Shown here piece by piece: positions 21,181 through 32,436 of a stretch of 64,000 bases of DNA (within the stretch, counting starts at the first letter, position 1; every line of letters begins with the position of its first letter). A model generated the notes under the pieces. The model had not been told where the DNA came from and ran no database searches. It saw only the letters and a program-made list of their open reading frames with translations. The stretch covers positions 248,001 through 312,000 of the forward strand of contig NADL03000496.1 of NCBI GenBank assembly GCA_002205965.3, written 5' to 3'. Origin of the DNA: Kappaphycus alvarezii. Taxonomy: Eukaryota; Rhodophyta; Florideophyceae; Gigartinales; Solieriaceae. Both the position numbers and the translations under genes were made by a program.

Positions 21181-21349
21181 ACAGAAGACTGAGTCGACTG
21201 GAAGCTTATTCAGGCACATACTCCAATTTTGGAGAGGGTCACGACGGTGTTATTCCATCGGAAAAGGAGTACACGAAAGGAGACCTTGGATCAGAGGAAG
21301 CCTAGAGAGGACAGAGGCAGAGTAGCAGATATCGCTAATAAGGGACGTC

Positions 21350-22690
21350 GAAGTCAGACCAGGGCCACCCATGCGGAGATGGAGCTGAGCAAGTGTCCAG
21401 CAGCGAGGAAGAATGGCACTATGCAAGTCCTCGCAGACCCTTCGCAGTCCAGAGTTGAATGTCTCGGCTCCAGAAAGAGTGAAATAGAATAATACACAGT
21501 AGGCGGCAGGCGCCGGCGTCGTGCAGGAGAGGATGAGGAGAAGATGGTATGCAATTTGAGGGTCCCGGAGCGTAGAGAGGCGCTCCCAGAGAAGGGGCAG
21601 TAATGAGCGGCGGGATTTTACAGAGGCTTAAAAAGCGACAGCAGCACCAATAGGGGTACCGAGAACTTCAGTGGAAGCATGGGTGTGTGCGGAGCAGGAA
21701 ATGAAGAAGCAAAGGTCGATGAGAGTGGAAGTGGCAGATGCCGCCGTGCAGAACTCTCGGAAAGGTTCACTCGGAAACAAATTGAAAGACCTCGATCGTG
21801 GATGAATGTAAGGAAGTCACGAGCCACAGATTGGGGCACAATAAGGTTGCCGTCTTCGGCGAGCCACGCATTCATATAAATGGTCGGAAAGCGTTGTGGA
21901 AGTTCTATGACAAGCGAATGCAAGGCAAGGCAAAAGAGTAACATAGACAATGGGCCGCACTGTTGTGTTCCCGTAAGAATTTCAATGACGAAGGTCCCAA
22001 AGAGGAATGGGAAGCACTATAGACTAATTGGATAAAGCGCGCGATCTCCGGAACATGCGTGGTGGTTTGGTCCAAGATGTTTTGTCATTCAGCACAATTA
22101 AACGCGTTTTTACCATCGCTCTGGAGTAGAACGTTGACTTCGTTAAGGGAAAAGAGAAATTTATTTGCATGGACTATGGCCTCGGTGCCATATGGAACGC
22201 CGATGGCCAGTTGATGAGGGAGGAAGTAGGGGGACAACTGGGAAGTAGTGGACAGGCGTCGCACAATGAGCCGGGAAATTAAGCGTCGTAAGGTAGTGCC
22301 GATGGCGACTGGTCGCAGGCTGCCGTTTGATTTCGGGAGACCCAACAGTGTAGCGCAGCCGAGCAAATGCCGCATGGAAGTCGGCAGGCGACCATCAATT
22401 GCCGCGTTAACAAAGTTGGTGAGCTCACAGATGGCGGAACGAGCGGGGTGAGTACCGTTGGGTTCGTGACAAAGGGCGTAAAAATGGTGAGGAGGTTACC
22501 ATCTGGGCCCGGAGCACTGTGACGTGGGAGAAAGCGAGGCTTGCGGCGAATCTCAGCCTCAGTGAAGACAAAGGGGAGGGCAAAGAGCGGCGCGAAGTAG
22601 GGAGAACTGGGATAGTAGGAGGACGGTGGAAGGCACAGAGGCGACCCTTGTTGGTTTCGGTGGTGAATACAAACGACGTCAGCATCATAA
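21350..22690 (-). pseudogene. Relic non-LTR RT, family A-like (minus)
   Basis: Sense order: an N-terminal remnant, then 22085-22375 with LPKSNGSLRPVAIGTTLRRL, FLPHQLAIGVPYGTEAIVHA and SDGKNAFN (the VDAHNAFN box altered), then 21618-21950 with MSMLLFCLALHSLVIELP and NAWLAEDGNLIVP in place of NAWYADDGNLVVP. The RT is inactive. It is older than the family A copies at 10-13 and 52-57 kb. Confidence 0.78.
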
Positions 22691-23548
22691 CAATTTTTTG
22701 GTAAACTTGGATTCAGTTAAATCTTCTTTAACTGAAACATCTTTGAGGTACAGGTTTTACTGCAGTGAATTAAAACAACAGAGAAACAAAAACACTTTAT
22801 CAAAGCAAATAAAAGCTGACAGCAACAGGGATAGCTAAATAAGTACGCATTACAGGAATCAGGGATTACTTACGCAGCTGACTTGCTCTAGTAGTTGCGA
22901 CTGATTCAAACCTATGTGTTGGATGTTTGCTAGAGACAGAACTGGTAATGGCAGGTTCAAGAATGCTTGAACACTCCAATCTCCGGATGCTGCTGTACAG
23001 CGGCCATGGGCGGGGAGCTTCTTCCGGGGATGGTACCCCAATGTGGTGTACTGCGAAAGCTTTCGTTTGATGCCAACCTTACTTGTCTTGAGTGGATGTA
23101 CGCTGTCAGAAATGGCAGGCCTGGGAGGCACAGGAAGGGGGAGGATGTTCCAGCAAAAAGGCGGGTGAGTTGCCAGGACGAGAATAACAGACAGATATTA
23201 ATGGAATGGTGGAATTGGATGAGATGATCGGCGTATCTCCCCAGACGCTGAAATTATTGTCCAGTTCCTTTCGTTCCATCATGCGTACGCTTGGGTAAAC
23301 TCGTCAGATTTGGTGTTTTCGCGTCCCAAGATTTTGAGGAGAGTAGCGTGGTCATACGCCTGTGACCAATATGCGCGTTGATCCTCTGACCAGAAACAAA
23401 TCAATACTTCTACCGGTTGCTGAGTCTGCGTGACACTTGAATCATAAAAGTATTCATAATAAATAAAGAATCAAAAAATAAATCAGGAACAAATGAAGTC
23501 TTGTGATTGGGCCATGAAGGATGCATGAATAGCGGGAGGCGGGCGAAG

Positions 23549-23812
23549 AAGCGACAACTTAAGGGCCAGAATTTGTGGCTAAGGTTTCCAAGTTCTCGGT
23601 TATAAAGCCCTGTTCGACGGGTTTTGATCTCACATCAAGTCCTTGAGCAACATTAAGCTGCCAACATGGCCTTATCTCGAGTGGCTTACAGCACAGCGTA
23701 CGCAAATGAAAATAGATGCAGACATGACAGCGTGATTTGCTTCCATTTGTGGATCACAGCCACGTCGAAGCCCCGTTATCAGATTTCCTCATAATTTTCC
23801 AATCATTCCACC
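23549..23812 (-). repeat. YR element direct repeat, 3' copy
   Basis: Shares AAGCGAC, GGTTCTCGGTTATA-like and TTTTCCAATCATTCCACC segments with 27734-28001 and 51429-51701 in the same orientation. Confidence 0.7.
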
Positions 23813-23929
23813 GAATCCAAACAATACAGAAAACAAAATTTCCAGAGGTAGGTGATAGCTAGAGTGAGGTCACAGCAAGTGACCAAAGAAGGATTATGAA
23901 TCATAACATTGCAATGCACATGCATCCAA

Positions 23930-24857
23930 ATATAACTGGCGAAAAGTCTGTCCAGCCAAACAGTCACCCCAGATCAAGATACGATATTCTTAAACTCCAA
24001 TGGCCGCAAATTCTGAAGCAGCGCCCATCCTGAGCGAATGAGAGGTCCATGCGACTTGCAGAGGTGGAGAAACTTGAATACGTGTCAGACGAAACTTGAG
24101 CCATAATGTCATCGTCCGTGCGCTAGTAGACAAGCGCGTTCCCGGTAGGGCCCAATAGTATTTGCTACCAGAGCGATTATTGCGATGAATGGCATCATAG
24201 AATTGCACCAGATCAATGAGACTTGAGTCGAAATTGGAATTGCGTCTGTAGAAGAGTGTGTAAGCCACGCGTTGCTGGTTTTCGGAGTCGACGGCAATGT
24301 TGATTGCATCCCGAGCAACCGTAATGTTGCGTAGTTGTAATGAAACACCTGCCTCTCCACGTTCGAAGAAGACGTATCTGACCAGCAAAGCGGAAGCGTT
24401 ACGAAGAAATTCCAAGTCCCATTCAGGAGAAAGGATTGTGGCAGCGAATGTCTTGCAAGCCACCGAGCTGGGCCGTGCTCGTCGTTCCATCGTACCTGAA
24501 GGATCCGTGACCAACTTGCGATCACGGTCACTCTGTTGATATGCATCAATAGCTAGCTGGATAAGAGTTGAAGCACCAGGGAGCGACCAAATCGAGAGTG
24601 AGTTGTTGTGACGGCCGATAGATAGCTACGAACCGATGACACGCAATGTTACCTTCGTTGTTATAACCATCCAAGATAGCGAAGAACAGCAACTTTGTTC
24701 CCGGATAGCGGATCAATACCATCCTTGGATCAAAATAAATCCATTTCTTACATACGATCTCATTCGAACGGCAAGTGTTTGGCGCCCTAGACATATGCAT
24801 CAATTGCGTGATTACTTCCCCAATCAGTTCCACCATACCCAGCCGTAAATAGATCAC
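23930..24857 (-). pseudogene. Tyrosine recombinase of the YR element
   Basis: 24546-24857 is the N-terminal region. 23990-24514 carries the catalytic domain with TSHSLRMGAASEFAAIGV, the HxxR box of DIRS/Ngaro-type recombinases. An in-frame TAA (23990-23992) follows, and the same frame continues EYRILIWGD...FRQLYLDA, where the Tyr at 23930-23932 is the likely nucleophile. The stop therefore removes the nucleophile. The enzyme would integrate a circular DNA intermediate. Confidence 0.72.
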
Positions 24858-26783
24858 ACTGTTGCAGAGTTACAGCTAACGAGAGAGTGGCTGCTTCTTC
24901 TACGAGATTTTCCCGCGATTTTCCACGGAGGCAAAGGAATCGCTTCGGAGCCAAGATCGACGGCAGGTAGAGGTTGTTGCGTCGAAAATATGCGGTCGAG
25001 CGAGACGGCGCAATTGTGTGTACATTGTTGTGCGGGCCAATGCGGCGTGAACAGTATTCCCAGCGCCTGTTCCTGACAGATTTTGGTAACCACCAGCGGT
25101 ATCAACTTGAGCGACGGGTTGCAGAAATTAATGTCCAAGCGCCAATCTTGTTTCAAAGCGACTATTCCTCGAGAGACAGGACACGCGAACTCGCTGTTGA
25201 AACGAGGGCATACCTTTCTGATTATCCGCGAAGCGGTCCACTGTAGGCGGAAATTCTGAGGAGCTGATGAATGGTGGCCGTGTTGATTCTCCAGTCTTCC
25301 ATGTGCGAAATCTTGCGAGTCGGCTTGCGAAGCGATTGACCGCCGATGGTAGGTAACTAGACTCGATAAAGAATCCCAACCGAGTCAATAAACGGTGTAA
25401 CACTCGGAGTTCTTGCATCAACGGCCGAGATTTCGTATTCATTGCCTTCAGAATTGGACACCACGGCTTGGTTGTTTTCCCAGATTCGAAGGTGCGTGCC
25501 GGGGTCAGCGTTCTGGCGAACGACCGGATGTTGTCATACTGCGCGAAACTCGGAAATGTGACTGGCTTAACCCGTAGAAAGAGATCCCCAAGCTCCGTGC
25601 TTCCCAGACTCCCTGGACCCCTTTCAAAGGTCCGAACCCAGTATACCTCCTTGGCTATTGGCGGGAGGCGTCGGAGTGTAACGCTAGTGTTGGAGATGGG
25701 GCTGACATGGGCCTCTCTGGCATGGCGGTGCTCAGATTCCGCAAGTGCTTGAGATCCCGAATTAGCGGCGTGTAGTAGTCGGACGCGCTTGACAGAGTTG
25801 GTCATGTTGTAGTGAGTCGTACAGGGAACGAGTGTAGAACTGGCGAGCGGCATTACGAAGGAGCATGAGATGGCCACTACAGCGAAGTGGCGTAATAGTT
25901 GGACGTCGACTAGCCGGCATTCTTTCGGGCCTGACGCAGTAAATGCTGCGAGATGCCCGCAGTTTTTCCATACAAAGAGCCGAGACCCCAAAAAACCATC
26001 CGATTTGAGTCCAGGACGATTCCCAAATGCTCTATGCGTTGCGAGCACTCCCAGTTCCTCTTTTTCTTCCTTGTCCTGAAGTCCACATGCTTGTAGAAGG
26101 CGATCTATTTGCAGACAGGCCTTTGGGAGTCGAGAACGCGCCCTACTGCCACTAGAAACTCGTCCATGTACGGATGAATTCGCAGTTTTAGATGCTGCAG
26201 CGTACCGGACCGTATGGTGCATGAACTTGTTAACGTAGGCTAAAGAGCTTACAATCAAACGGTAATGCGATGCATCGAAAATATCAATTGTCCATCTTGA
26301 GTGGAAACCAGTTTCGGATATCCGGGTGCAACGAAAGTGGTGATATCTTTTTGTAATGTCGAACGAGAACATCCAGTCGTTTTGCTTGAGTTACAGAGCA
26401 AATGCTTCTAGAGTCTCCATCTTGACGGGGTGTCCAGAACAGGGTGGACTGTCGCGATAAATTCACGACCAGTCGCTGCTTTTCGCCCGAAACTGCCTTG
26501 CTCGTGAAGGGCGAGAGCATAGCGACCGGTACCTCTTCGTAAGTACGAAGGTGTAGGGCATCCTTGATTGCGGTGTCGAAGAATTCCCGATGGTAGGAGT
26601 CGACCGGAATTTGAGGGAGAGCGAATTTCGTGTGGGAAAGGGAAGTAGTGAGGGGATTCGTACACTCCGAAACGAATCGCACGTAACAATAAGTTGGAGG
26701 ATTGAAGCGTTTTGGACCAGAAAGGAGCTGCGCGCTGAATATTGCGCCATAAGGCGTGAGACATACCACAGAGAAGACCGCAA
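24854..26783 (-). pseudogene. RT and RNase H of the YR element
   Basis: 26284-26769 has the finger/palm start (RLVVNLSRQS). 25128-26372 begins MFSFDITKRYHHFRC, the DIRS-type box A (SFDL..GYHHI). Another frame at about 26145-26176 reads HPYMDEFLVAVG, in the place of the YxDD box (YMDE here). 24854-25156 has NPSLKLIPLVVTKIC and LFTPHWPAQ, the connection after RNase H in DIRS/Ngaro elements. Several frameshifts. Confidence 0.7.
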
Positions 26784-26970
26784 CAGCCGTCGCTTTATTT
26801 GTGATTCGGTTTTTTGTCAGCTGCGGCGGGTTCCTTTGAGCTCCTCGGTTGTTTTGAAGACGACCTCCGGAAGCAGCTTGCTGATTTTGAATTCCTTGGC
26901 GTAGGCTTGAGAGCGGAGCTCGGCAAGCTTTTGCTTAGTCGAGCGGTGGAGCTCGGACGAATACGGGAAG

Positions 26971-27650
26971 TCATCCTCGCGTAAATACTTCTGAAGCAGA
27001 AATGCTTCGATTTACCAGATTCGAGGGAGTCGGTGAAGAAGTAGATACGTTCGAGGACACGATGTATGAAGCTGGGAGTAAATTATGCAGCACGGAGGAG
27101 GCTTCGGTGGCAGCGTCGATTTCTTTTGCAACCAGAGCCTCCGTGACTTGATGGCACGGGCAAGGGCGTTCTCGCAGTTGTCCCGATATTCCAAATGACT
27201 TCAGCTTCCCACCCATCTCTCTGATCGGCAGACTTGATCCTTTCAAAGAGTGCCTCCGGTTCCGGCATGAACCGATTGGCGGGAAACAGCGCGACAGTAG
27301 ACGGCTCCTCGAACTTGTTGAGCTTACTGGTGGCGACATAAGCTCGTCGGGCGGCGAATATTTCGATGACATGTTCAGCAGTATGTGGCAGCCGTGTAAA
27401 CTGCAGTTGCCCACATTGAAGGCCTCAGCACTCTGCTAGGGCTTTTCAGGAAGATTAGACGTAGGCTCTGTAGCACCAGAGGGTCCAGCGGCAGCAGTGG
27501 CGGAAGCGGCGGCAACGGCAGAGCAGCGGATCCAGACCAAGGTGTGACTAGATTGAAGATTTCGAAGAGCTTGCCTTCGATACCATCAACTTTGCTTCCA
27601 GCGTAACAAGCCTGGAAGCGTCGATTGATGCAGAAGAGAAGAGTCGGCAT
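26971..27650 (-). pseudogene. Upstream ORF of the YR element (gag-like position)
   Basis: Open frames at 27375-27650 and 26971-27414 precede RT in the sense direction, where these elements carry a gag-like ORF. No zinc knuckle or other motif is visible, so the assignment rests on position only. Confidence 0.35.
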
Positions 27651-27733
27651 GCGACATTGCGGGAGAATCTTTTGTTGTGTGTGAAGTCGGCATAGACTGT
27701 GATTCGGTCGGAGCTGGTTCGAGGGATGACAAC

Positions 27734-28001
27734 AAGCGACGACTTAAGGAAAAGAAGTCGTGGCTAAGGCTTCCAAGTTCTCGGTTAATATAGAACTGTT
27801 CGACGGGTTCTGATCGCACATCAAGTCCTCGGGCAACGGTAAGCTGCCAGCTTGGCCTTTTTCGATTGTCTTACAGCACAGTGCACGTAAATGCAACAGA
27901 GATGCAGACGTGACAGCGTGACTTGCTTCCAGTTGTGGATCACAACCACGTCGAAGCCCCGTTATCATATTCACCCATAATTTTCCAATCATTCCACCAA
28001 A
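27734..28001 (-). repeat. YR element direct repeat, 5' copy
   Basis: Starts AAGCGACGACTTAAGG and ends CAATCATTCCACC. It marks the 5' end of the element in sense direction. Confidence 0.7.
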
Positions 28002-29740
28002 GCAGAGGCTGCAGTTCATGGAGAGGACACTTGTCCTTTATAAAATGTGTAGAAGGCGCGCAGTCTCTCAGCGCAGCTCAATGTAAAGGATTGGCGGGAA
28101 GCCGTCAAAACGCCAGAAAGTTGGCTTAAGGCCAGCCAACAGGCACGCAGCATTGAACATCGCTGCTGCTGCGGCATGACTTTGTGTTAAGACTGAAATG
28201 GGGGGTTAATTTACTATGGTAGATATGTGGGTTGGTACTCAGTAAATTTGTACCGGAGTGTAGATACCGTATATTGATGTTTGACCTTTGTGTAGGTATC
28301 CCTTTGCCCTCGTAGCGACGTGGCGTGCGACGTCGTTAGCAACTCGTGAGCATCCTGGTGCCATCCTCCGAGGGTAGAGACGGGGACGGGGACCAGCCTA
28401 CTTCTGGCGGAAGACGCGATGAAGGACTCTTATCTTTCTGTGTTTCGCCGTTCTTACTGTGTTAAGCGGGGTGAGCGGGTTGAAAGTCCTTACTCTCCTG
28501 TTCGAGGGGGCTATGGGGTTGACGGTGACATCGAAGGAGGCAATTAGGGGAGCTTTACTGTTTAGATTCCCCCCGTTAGAAGTGTTAGACGACGAAGTAA
28601 ACTATCCCACCATACCCCCCTTTACTGATTAGAGATGTAGGACGGCTATTTTCCGAGACTGCAGAGGGACATGTCCGTGTATTAGGGAGTCTCAAAGACA
28701 GACAGAATCAAGTGGGACGACTAAACAAGGCTGGTGTGAGGCCAGCCATCAAGCATGCTGCGTTGGGCGAGACCGTCACCGCAGCGTGTCTTTCTATAAG
28801 GACAGATTGCACAGCAGCCGAGGGTCTCCATGGCTGGTACAGCGACGTGCCTAGACACGTCTGTCAGCACCGCGAATGAGTTTCCTGCAAAGAGTGGATA
28901 TCGGTACTGGGATGAGTCGGAACATGGGACGCGTGGTGATAAATTCTTGGTACTTCCTGAACTTGACCCTTTCGCGGCGTTCAGAGATGTCAAGAGGTTG
29001 AAACGACGGGTACCTGTGTATGAGGGAGCAAGTGGATTGACGAATTTAACATTGGAAACGTTTGCCCCCTGGTGCTCGCTATAGCCCTGATGTCTAGCCT
29101 CGTGCGGTGTTAGTCATTGGGATGGGGCACGATGACTGGGTGCCGGGCGGTGTGTGCTAAGTCCGACGTTAGGATCGGAACCTGGCGGTAGTGGCGATCG
29201 ATTCGTCTCAGCCATGCAAGCAGTGCATGAGGTGTTCACCGAAGATGTCTAAGGTTGCCGGGCAGTTGCTCCTGGGGCACGGGTTTTTGGAGGCGAAGAG
29301 CGGTACCTGGCAAAAGTACTGGAACCAGACAGAGAAAGCATTGGGAGCAATTTTTGTCTTAAGGTCCGCGCAAGTCAAACGCTGAGTCCATCTAATTGAA
29401 AAGAAATATTAAGAACCTCTTTGTAAAGATAAGTTTATTGCGAAGCCGTAAGCGGGAGTCACACAATGGTTTGTAATCGCCCAATTTCGGATATTTTGCA
29501 ATGGGAAGAACGTGGTGATTTGCAGCCAAGCCAGAGTTGTAGTTAAGCGTAATTAATTGCACTCGATGGGCATACAGCGCAATCAACAAATCGATTTGGT
29601 TCTTTAATGTTTACAAAGTGCGGTTCGACTATCCCCAGGTGGATGCTAGACGTGTTCAAGATAATGGGTAATGTCACTCGTGTGCCTAAATGGCTGGCTC
29701 AATGACGGGGCAAGGAAATTCTAGCAGCCATAACGCACCG
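28002..29740. other. Region without recognisable genes
   Basis: Small open frames at 28830-29084 and 29191-29385 show no motif I can name; the second contains CKQCMRCSPKM. Positions 28558-28623 match two other places in the window (48170-48232 minus, 49851-49917) and translate in all three to a related peptide (FRFPPLEV, DDEVNYP). Nothing else is recognised. Confidence 0.45.
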
Positions 29741-29747
29741 CATGGTG

Positions 29748-30103
29748 GTGGTAAATCTTTATTGGTTGTACAATGTCGCACAGAAGCGTGCGGAGGGTAT
29801 TCATAAATTAACTACGGATGCGGGCGGCGGGTAGAAACCTGTCGCGTCTGCATTATTTGGAGACTAAATGCAAACGGGTAACGAAGTCGCGGAGCTCCTG
29901 TTGAGGGGAGGAACCGCGACGGGAAGCAAGGCGGCGGAAAAACCCTTCCCGTCCCCAAGGCGCCATAGATATCAATCCCGACGGGGAGAGGGGGATATCG
30001 TTTTGGTTGCAGTGAGTGCCGTAATGACGATGTTTCTCGCGCTCTGCGAGTGTTGCGGCAGCGCCTGCGGTAACCGTACTTGGCGAAATGTGGCGGCATG
30101 CAT
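29748..30103 (-). mobile_element. Family A non-LTR 3' end (5'-truncated copy)
   Basis: The complement ends AATAAAGATTTACCACCACC, as copy A1 does, and has the same hairpin (CGCAC-GCTTCT-GTGCG). It encodes the last about 95 residues of ORF2 (LPVGIDIYGALG; TRRPHP at the stop). Strong 5' truncation is typical of target-primed reverse transcription. Confidence 0.85.
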
Positions 30104-30112
30104 GTACAGTAT

Positions 30113-30179
30113 ATCGATTGTTAGAAGTATCGTCGGCGAATACGTCGGTATCCGTAAGCGGATACCTCTAACAATCGAT
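30113..30179. repeat. Inverted repeat with 19-bp arms
   Basis: Arms ATCGATTGTTAGAAGTATC (30113-30131) and GATACCTCTAACAATCGAT (30161-30179) pair with one mismatch. The loop end holds a second possible hairpin, GTATCCG-TAAG-CGGATAC (30148-30165). No coding content. Confidence 0.7.
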
Positions 30180-30329
30180 TGCGCAGCCATTGACATTATG
30201 CAATCTCGGCGATGAAGTCTGTGTCGGGATCACAATTACGGTAGCAGTAAATTAAGTTGGTCACGCTGCAGCAGCCGTCATGTCCAATGCGGCCTGCTTG
30301 ATGGCTGGCCTGAAGGTAGCATTTTAGGA

Positions 30330-30450
30330 AGCGTAGTTCCTTCCCCATTACGCTGTAGGTATACCCTTTTTGAGTCGATTGCGGTTGTCTGGAAAACCAT
30401 GGGATAGGTCGGAAATATCTTCCAACAGTAAAACACCCAAACATTTTCTC
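30330..30450 (+). repeat. Dispersed repeat R (copy 3)
   Basis: One of the longest copies: GTAGTTCCTTCCCCATTACG, GGTATACCCTTTTTGAGTCG, GGAAAACCATGGGATAGGTC, AAATATCTTCCAACAGTAAA. It lies 45 bp from the tRNA-Ser gene. Confidence 0.6.
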
Positions 30451-30494
30451 ATCTGGTACTTGACGACTGTGATGGACAAAGCAAAAGAAAGGGT

Positions 30495-30576
30495 CGATGA
30501 TACCAGGATTCGAACCTGGGCCCCCGAAAGGATGTGATTTCTAGTCACACGCATTAGACCGCTCTGCCATATCATC
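30495..30576 (-). tRNA. trnS-AGA: tRNA-Ser (anticodon AGA)
   Basis: On the minus strand the acceptor arms GATGATA and TATCATC pair perfectly over 7 bp. The anticodon stem TGTGA/TCACA holds the loop CTAGAAA (anticodon AGA, decoding UCU). The long variable arm TCCTTTCGGGGGC and T arm CCAGG-TTCGAAT-CCTGG confirm a class II Ser tRNA of 82 nt with discriminator G. There is no intron. A TTTCTTTTG stretch about 5 nt past the 3' end is the likely Pol III terminator. The 3' CCA is not encoded, as expected for a eukaryote. Confidence 0.95.
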
Positions 30577-30659
30577 CCTGGAGCCTTGACGGGCCCAGCA
30601 AACTTACTGCTCCCCACTCGGCCTCTCCGATGCCAAACAGGAGACAGTTTAAGTTACTT

Positions 30660-30930
30660 ATATTCTGCAAAAGAAATGTTCGCAGTGGCTGTTCGCATTC
30701 TGTTCCTCGAAGACTTCATCCCGCGCATCCCAGAGAAGTTCAACACAACCGCAGCAGTGATCCGCAGACGTATTTATCAGCGCATTAGTTGCACAGTATG
30801 GTCTTCTGTTGCAATTGCGATTCTATCGCGAGCCCCACTGCACGTGCCTGACGTGGAACATTCGGTCAGTTCTTAGCCGTATAGTCAGTCCTGCAGTGTA
30901 CACGATAGATACTCAACGAAGTAAAGTTTC
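30660..30930 (+). mobile_element. Family B non-LTR 3' end (copy B1, 5'-truncated)
   Basis: Encodes the family B C-terminus (FLEDFIPRIPEKFNT, VIRRRIYQRISCTVWSS, ending HSVSS), followed by the 3' UTR (TTAGCCGTATAGTCAGTCCTGCAG). It starts within about 90 bp of the 5' side of tRNA-Ser. Confidence 0.75.
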
Positions 30931-31116
30931 TCTGGCGCCATCCGTCAGGCGCTCAAGCTCCTTGCCCGAGATGGTCACGGTTGGCTTCCATGTCAACCCA
31001 CGAAAGACACGCATATATTGGCCTCACGTCATGCCGCCAGGATCGAGCAGCCCTCTTAGCGGAATTCCCTCTCGCAGAATGCTCGCGGGACGGCTTTCCG
31101 CTTCTAGGGGCCCCCA

Positions 31117-32106
31117 TTGGGAACAAACGTTCACGGAGAGTTTTCTCCGGTCCAAGATTGCTCAGTGCCGCCGACCCTGGACCGCCTCCTGCTGGTCCGC
31201 GACGCCCGCGCCCGGTTCCACATGCACCGGATCTGTGCCTCTGCATGCCTCCTATCGCATGCATTCAAGCTCTCAGATCCGCGCTTAGCAGAGTCCGCCG
31301 CAGAAGAATTTGATGATCTACAACGGTCATCATATGAAAAGTTACACGGCATAGCTCTCACGGACCGAGCCTGGGACCAAGTCTGCCTCCCCATGCACCT
31401 CGGAGGTCAGGGCTTCGAAAGCATCGCCTCGTGCCTCCACGGCGCTGCCGCCGCCAGCATCATTGATGCTGCGCCCGCACGGCAGCGAACTTCCGCATAC
31501 GCCACGCCGCGTGCTTGTGCACTTGCTTCTGGCCGCTACCGCGGCGACCGGTCCTTCCTCCTCCGTCAGGCTGGGCCTTCTCTCCGCCGTTTCGCCCTCT
31601 CCATCCCCGGGATAGTCGACCTTTCCACCCTTGACCCTCCAACTCTAGCTGCTTCACCCACCAACACTCTAACCCTTCTCAAACGGGTGCAGCAAGAGGC
31701 GCGGGCAAGAGTACATTGGCACGACGACTCCTGGGCGAATGCCCCAAACCCGACCGCACACAGCGACGCCGACATTCGACATCGCATCCGTGGCTTAGCG
31801 TTCCGCCGCAGCCCCGCTGCGGCGTTTCTCTTCGCTCACCCCACGGCAGCTACGAAGGTCCACACACACACTGGCAGACCATGCTCCGCCGTCACCTCGG
31901 ACTGCCAGTGTATGATGACTCCATGCCCCTCAACTGCCACCACTGTGACCACCCCTTGGACACCCTCGGGGATCACGCCGCCGACCTCTGCTGCCCTGGT
32001 TTCGGCCGTCGTCACCGCCATAACTCGCTCTGCAGCAAGAGGCGCGGGCAAGAGTACATTGGCACTACGACTCCTGGGCGAATGCCCCAAACCTGATCGC
32101 CCATAG
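31117..32106 (+). pseudogene. Family B ORF2 fragment (thumb and connector)
   Basis: A 329-codon open frame without the RT catalytic box; the upstream palm is absent and the thumb begins in other frames. Its first two thirds match the corresponding part of copies B5 and B6. The final part runs out of frame in the zinc-finger region and then into a 343-bp tandem duplication. Not functional. Confidence 0.75.
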
Positions 32107-32375
32107 CGACGCCGACGTTCGGCATCGCATCCGTGGCTTAGCGTTCCGCCGTAGCCCCGCTGCGGCGTTTCTCTTCGCTCACCTCACGGCAGCTACTAAG
32201 GTCCACACCACACACTGGCAGACCATGCTCCGCCGTCACCTCGGACTGCCAGTGTATGATGACTCCATGCCCCTCAACTGCCACCACTGTGACCAACCCT
32301 TGGACACCCTCGGGGATCACGCCGCCGACCTCTGCTGCCCTGGTTTCGGCCGTCGTCACCGTCATAACTCGCTCT
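31689..32375 (+). repeat. 343-bp tandem duplication within family B ORF2
   Basis: Unit 1 (31689-32031) and unit 2 (32032-32375) are near identical, both from GCAGCAAGAGGCGCGGGCAA to CATAACTCGCTCT. Each covers the VHWHDD segment and the finger CHHC...LGDHAADLC plus RRHRHNSL. The duplication shifts the reading frame. Confidence 0.92.
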
Positions 32376-32436
32376 GTAATGCGATTGCGACACACGGAAC
32401 CTCGTCCCGGGCACTGAGCTCCGGCCCGCCGGTATC

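Larger units (their letters stand above)
22763..28001 (-). mobile_element. Tyrosine-recombinase retroelement (PAT/Ngaro-like)
   Basis: Minus-strand RT, RNase H and tyrosine recombinase sit between direct repeats of about 265 bp (27734-28001 and 23549-23812). Direct rather than inverted terminal repeats point to the PAT/Ngaro arrangement rather than DIRS1. The segment 22763-23548 continues past the inner repeat and recurs with it as a separate copy at 50649-51701, so it belongs to the element's 3' end. There is no integrase and no LTR-type TG...CA end. Confidence 0.75.

Noticed and set aside
25468-26079. Plus-strand frames in the YR element
   Set aside because: No motifs; the minus strand carries RT and recombinase motifs.
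28830-29084. 84-codon plus-strand frame as a host gene
   Set aside because: No domain, no neighbour context and no second copy; kept only as an unnamed frame in the region description.
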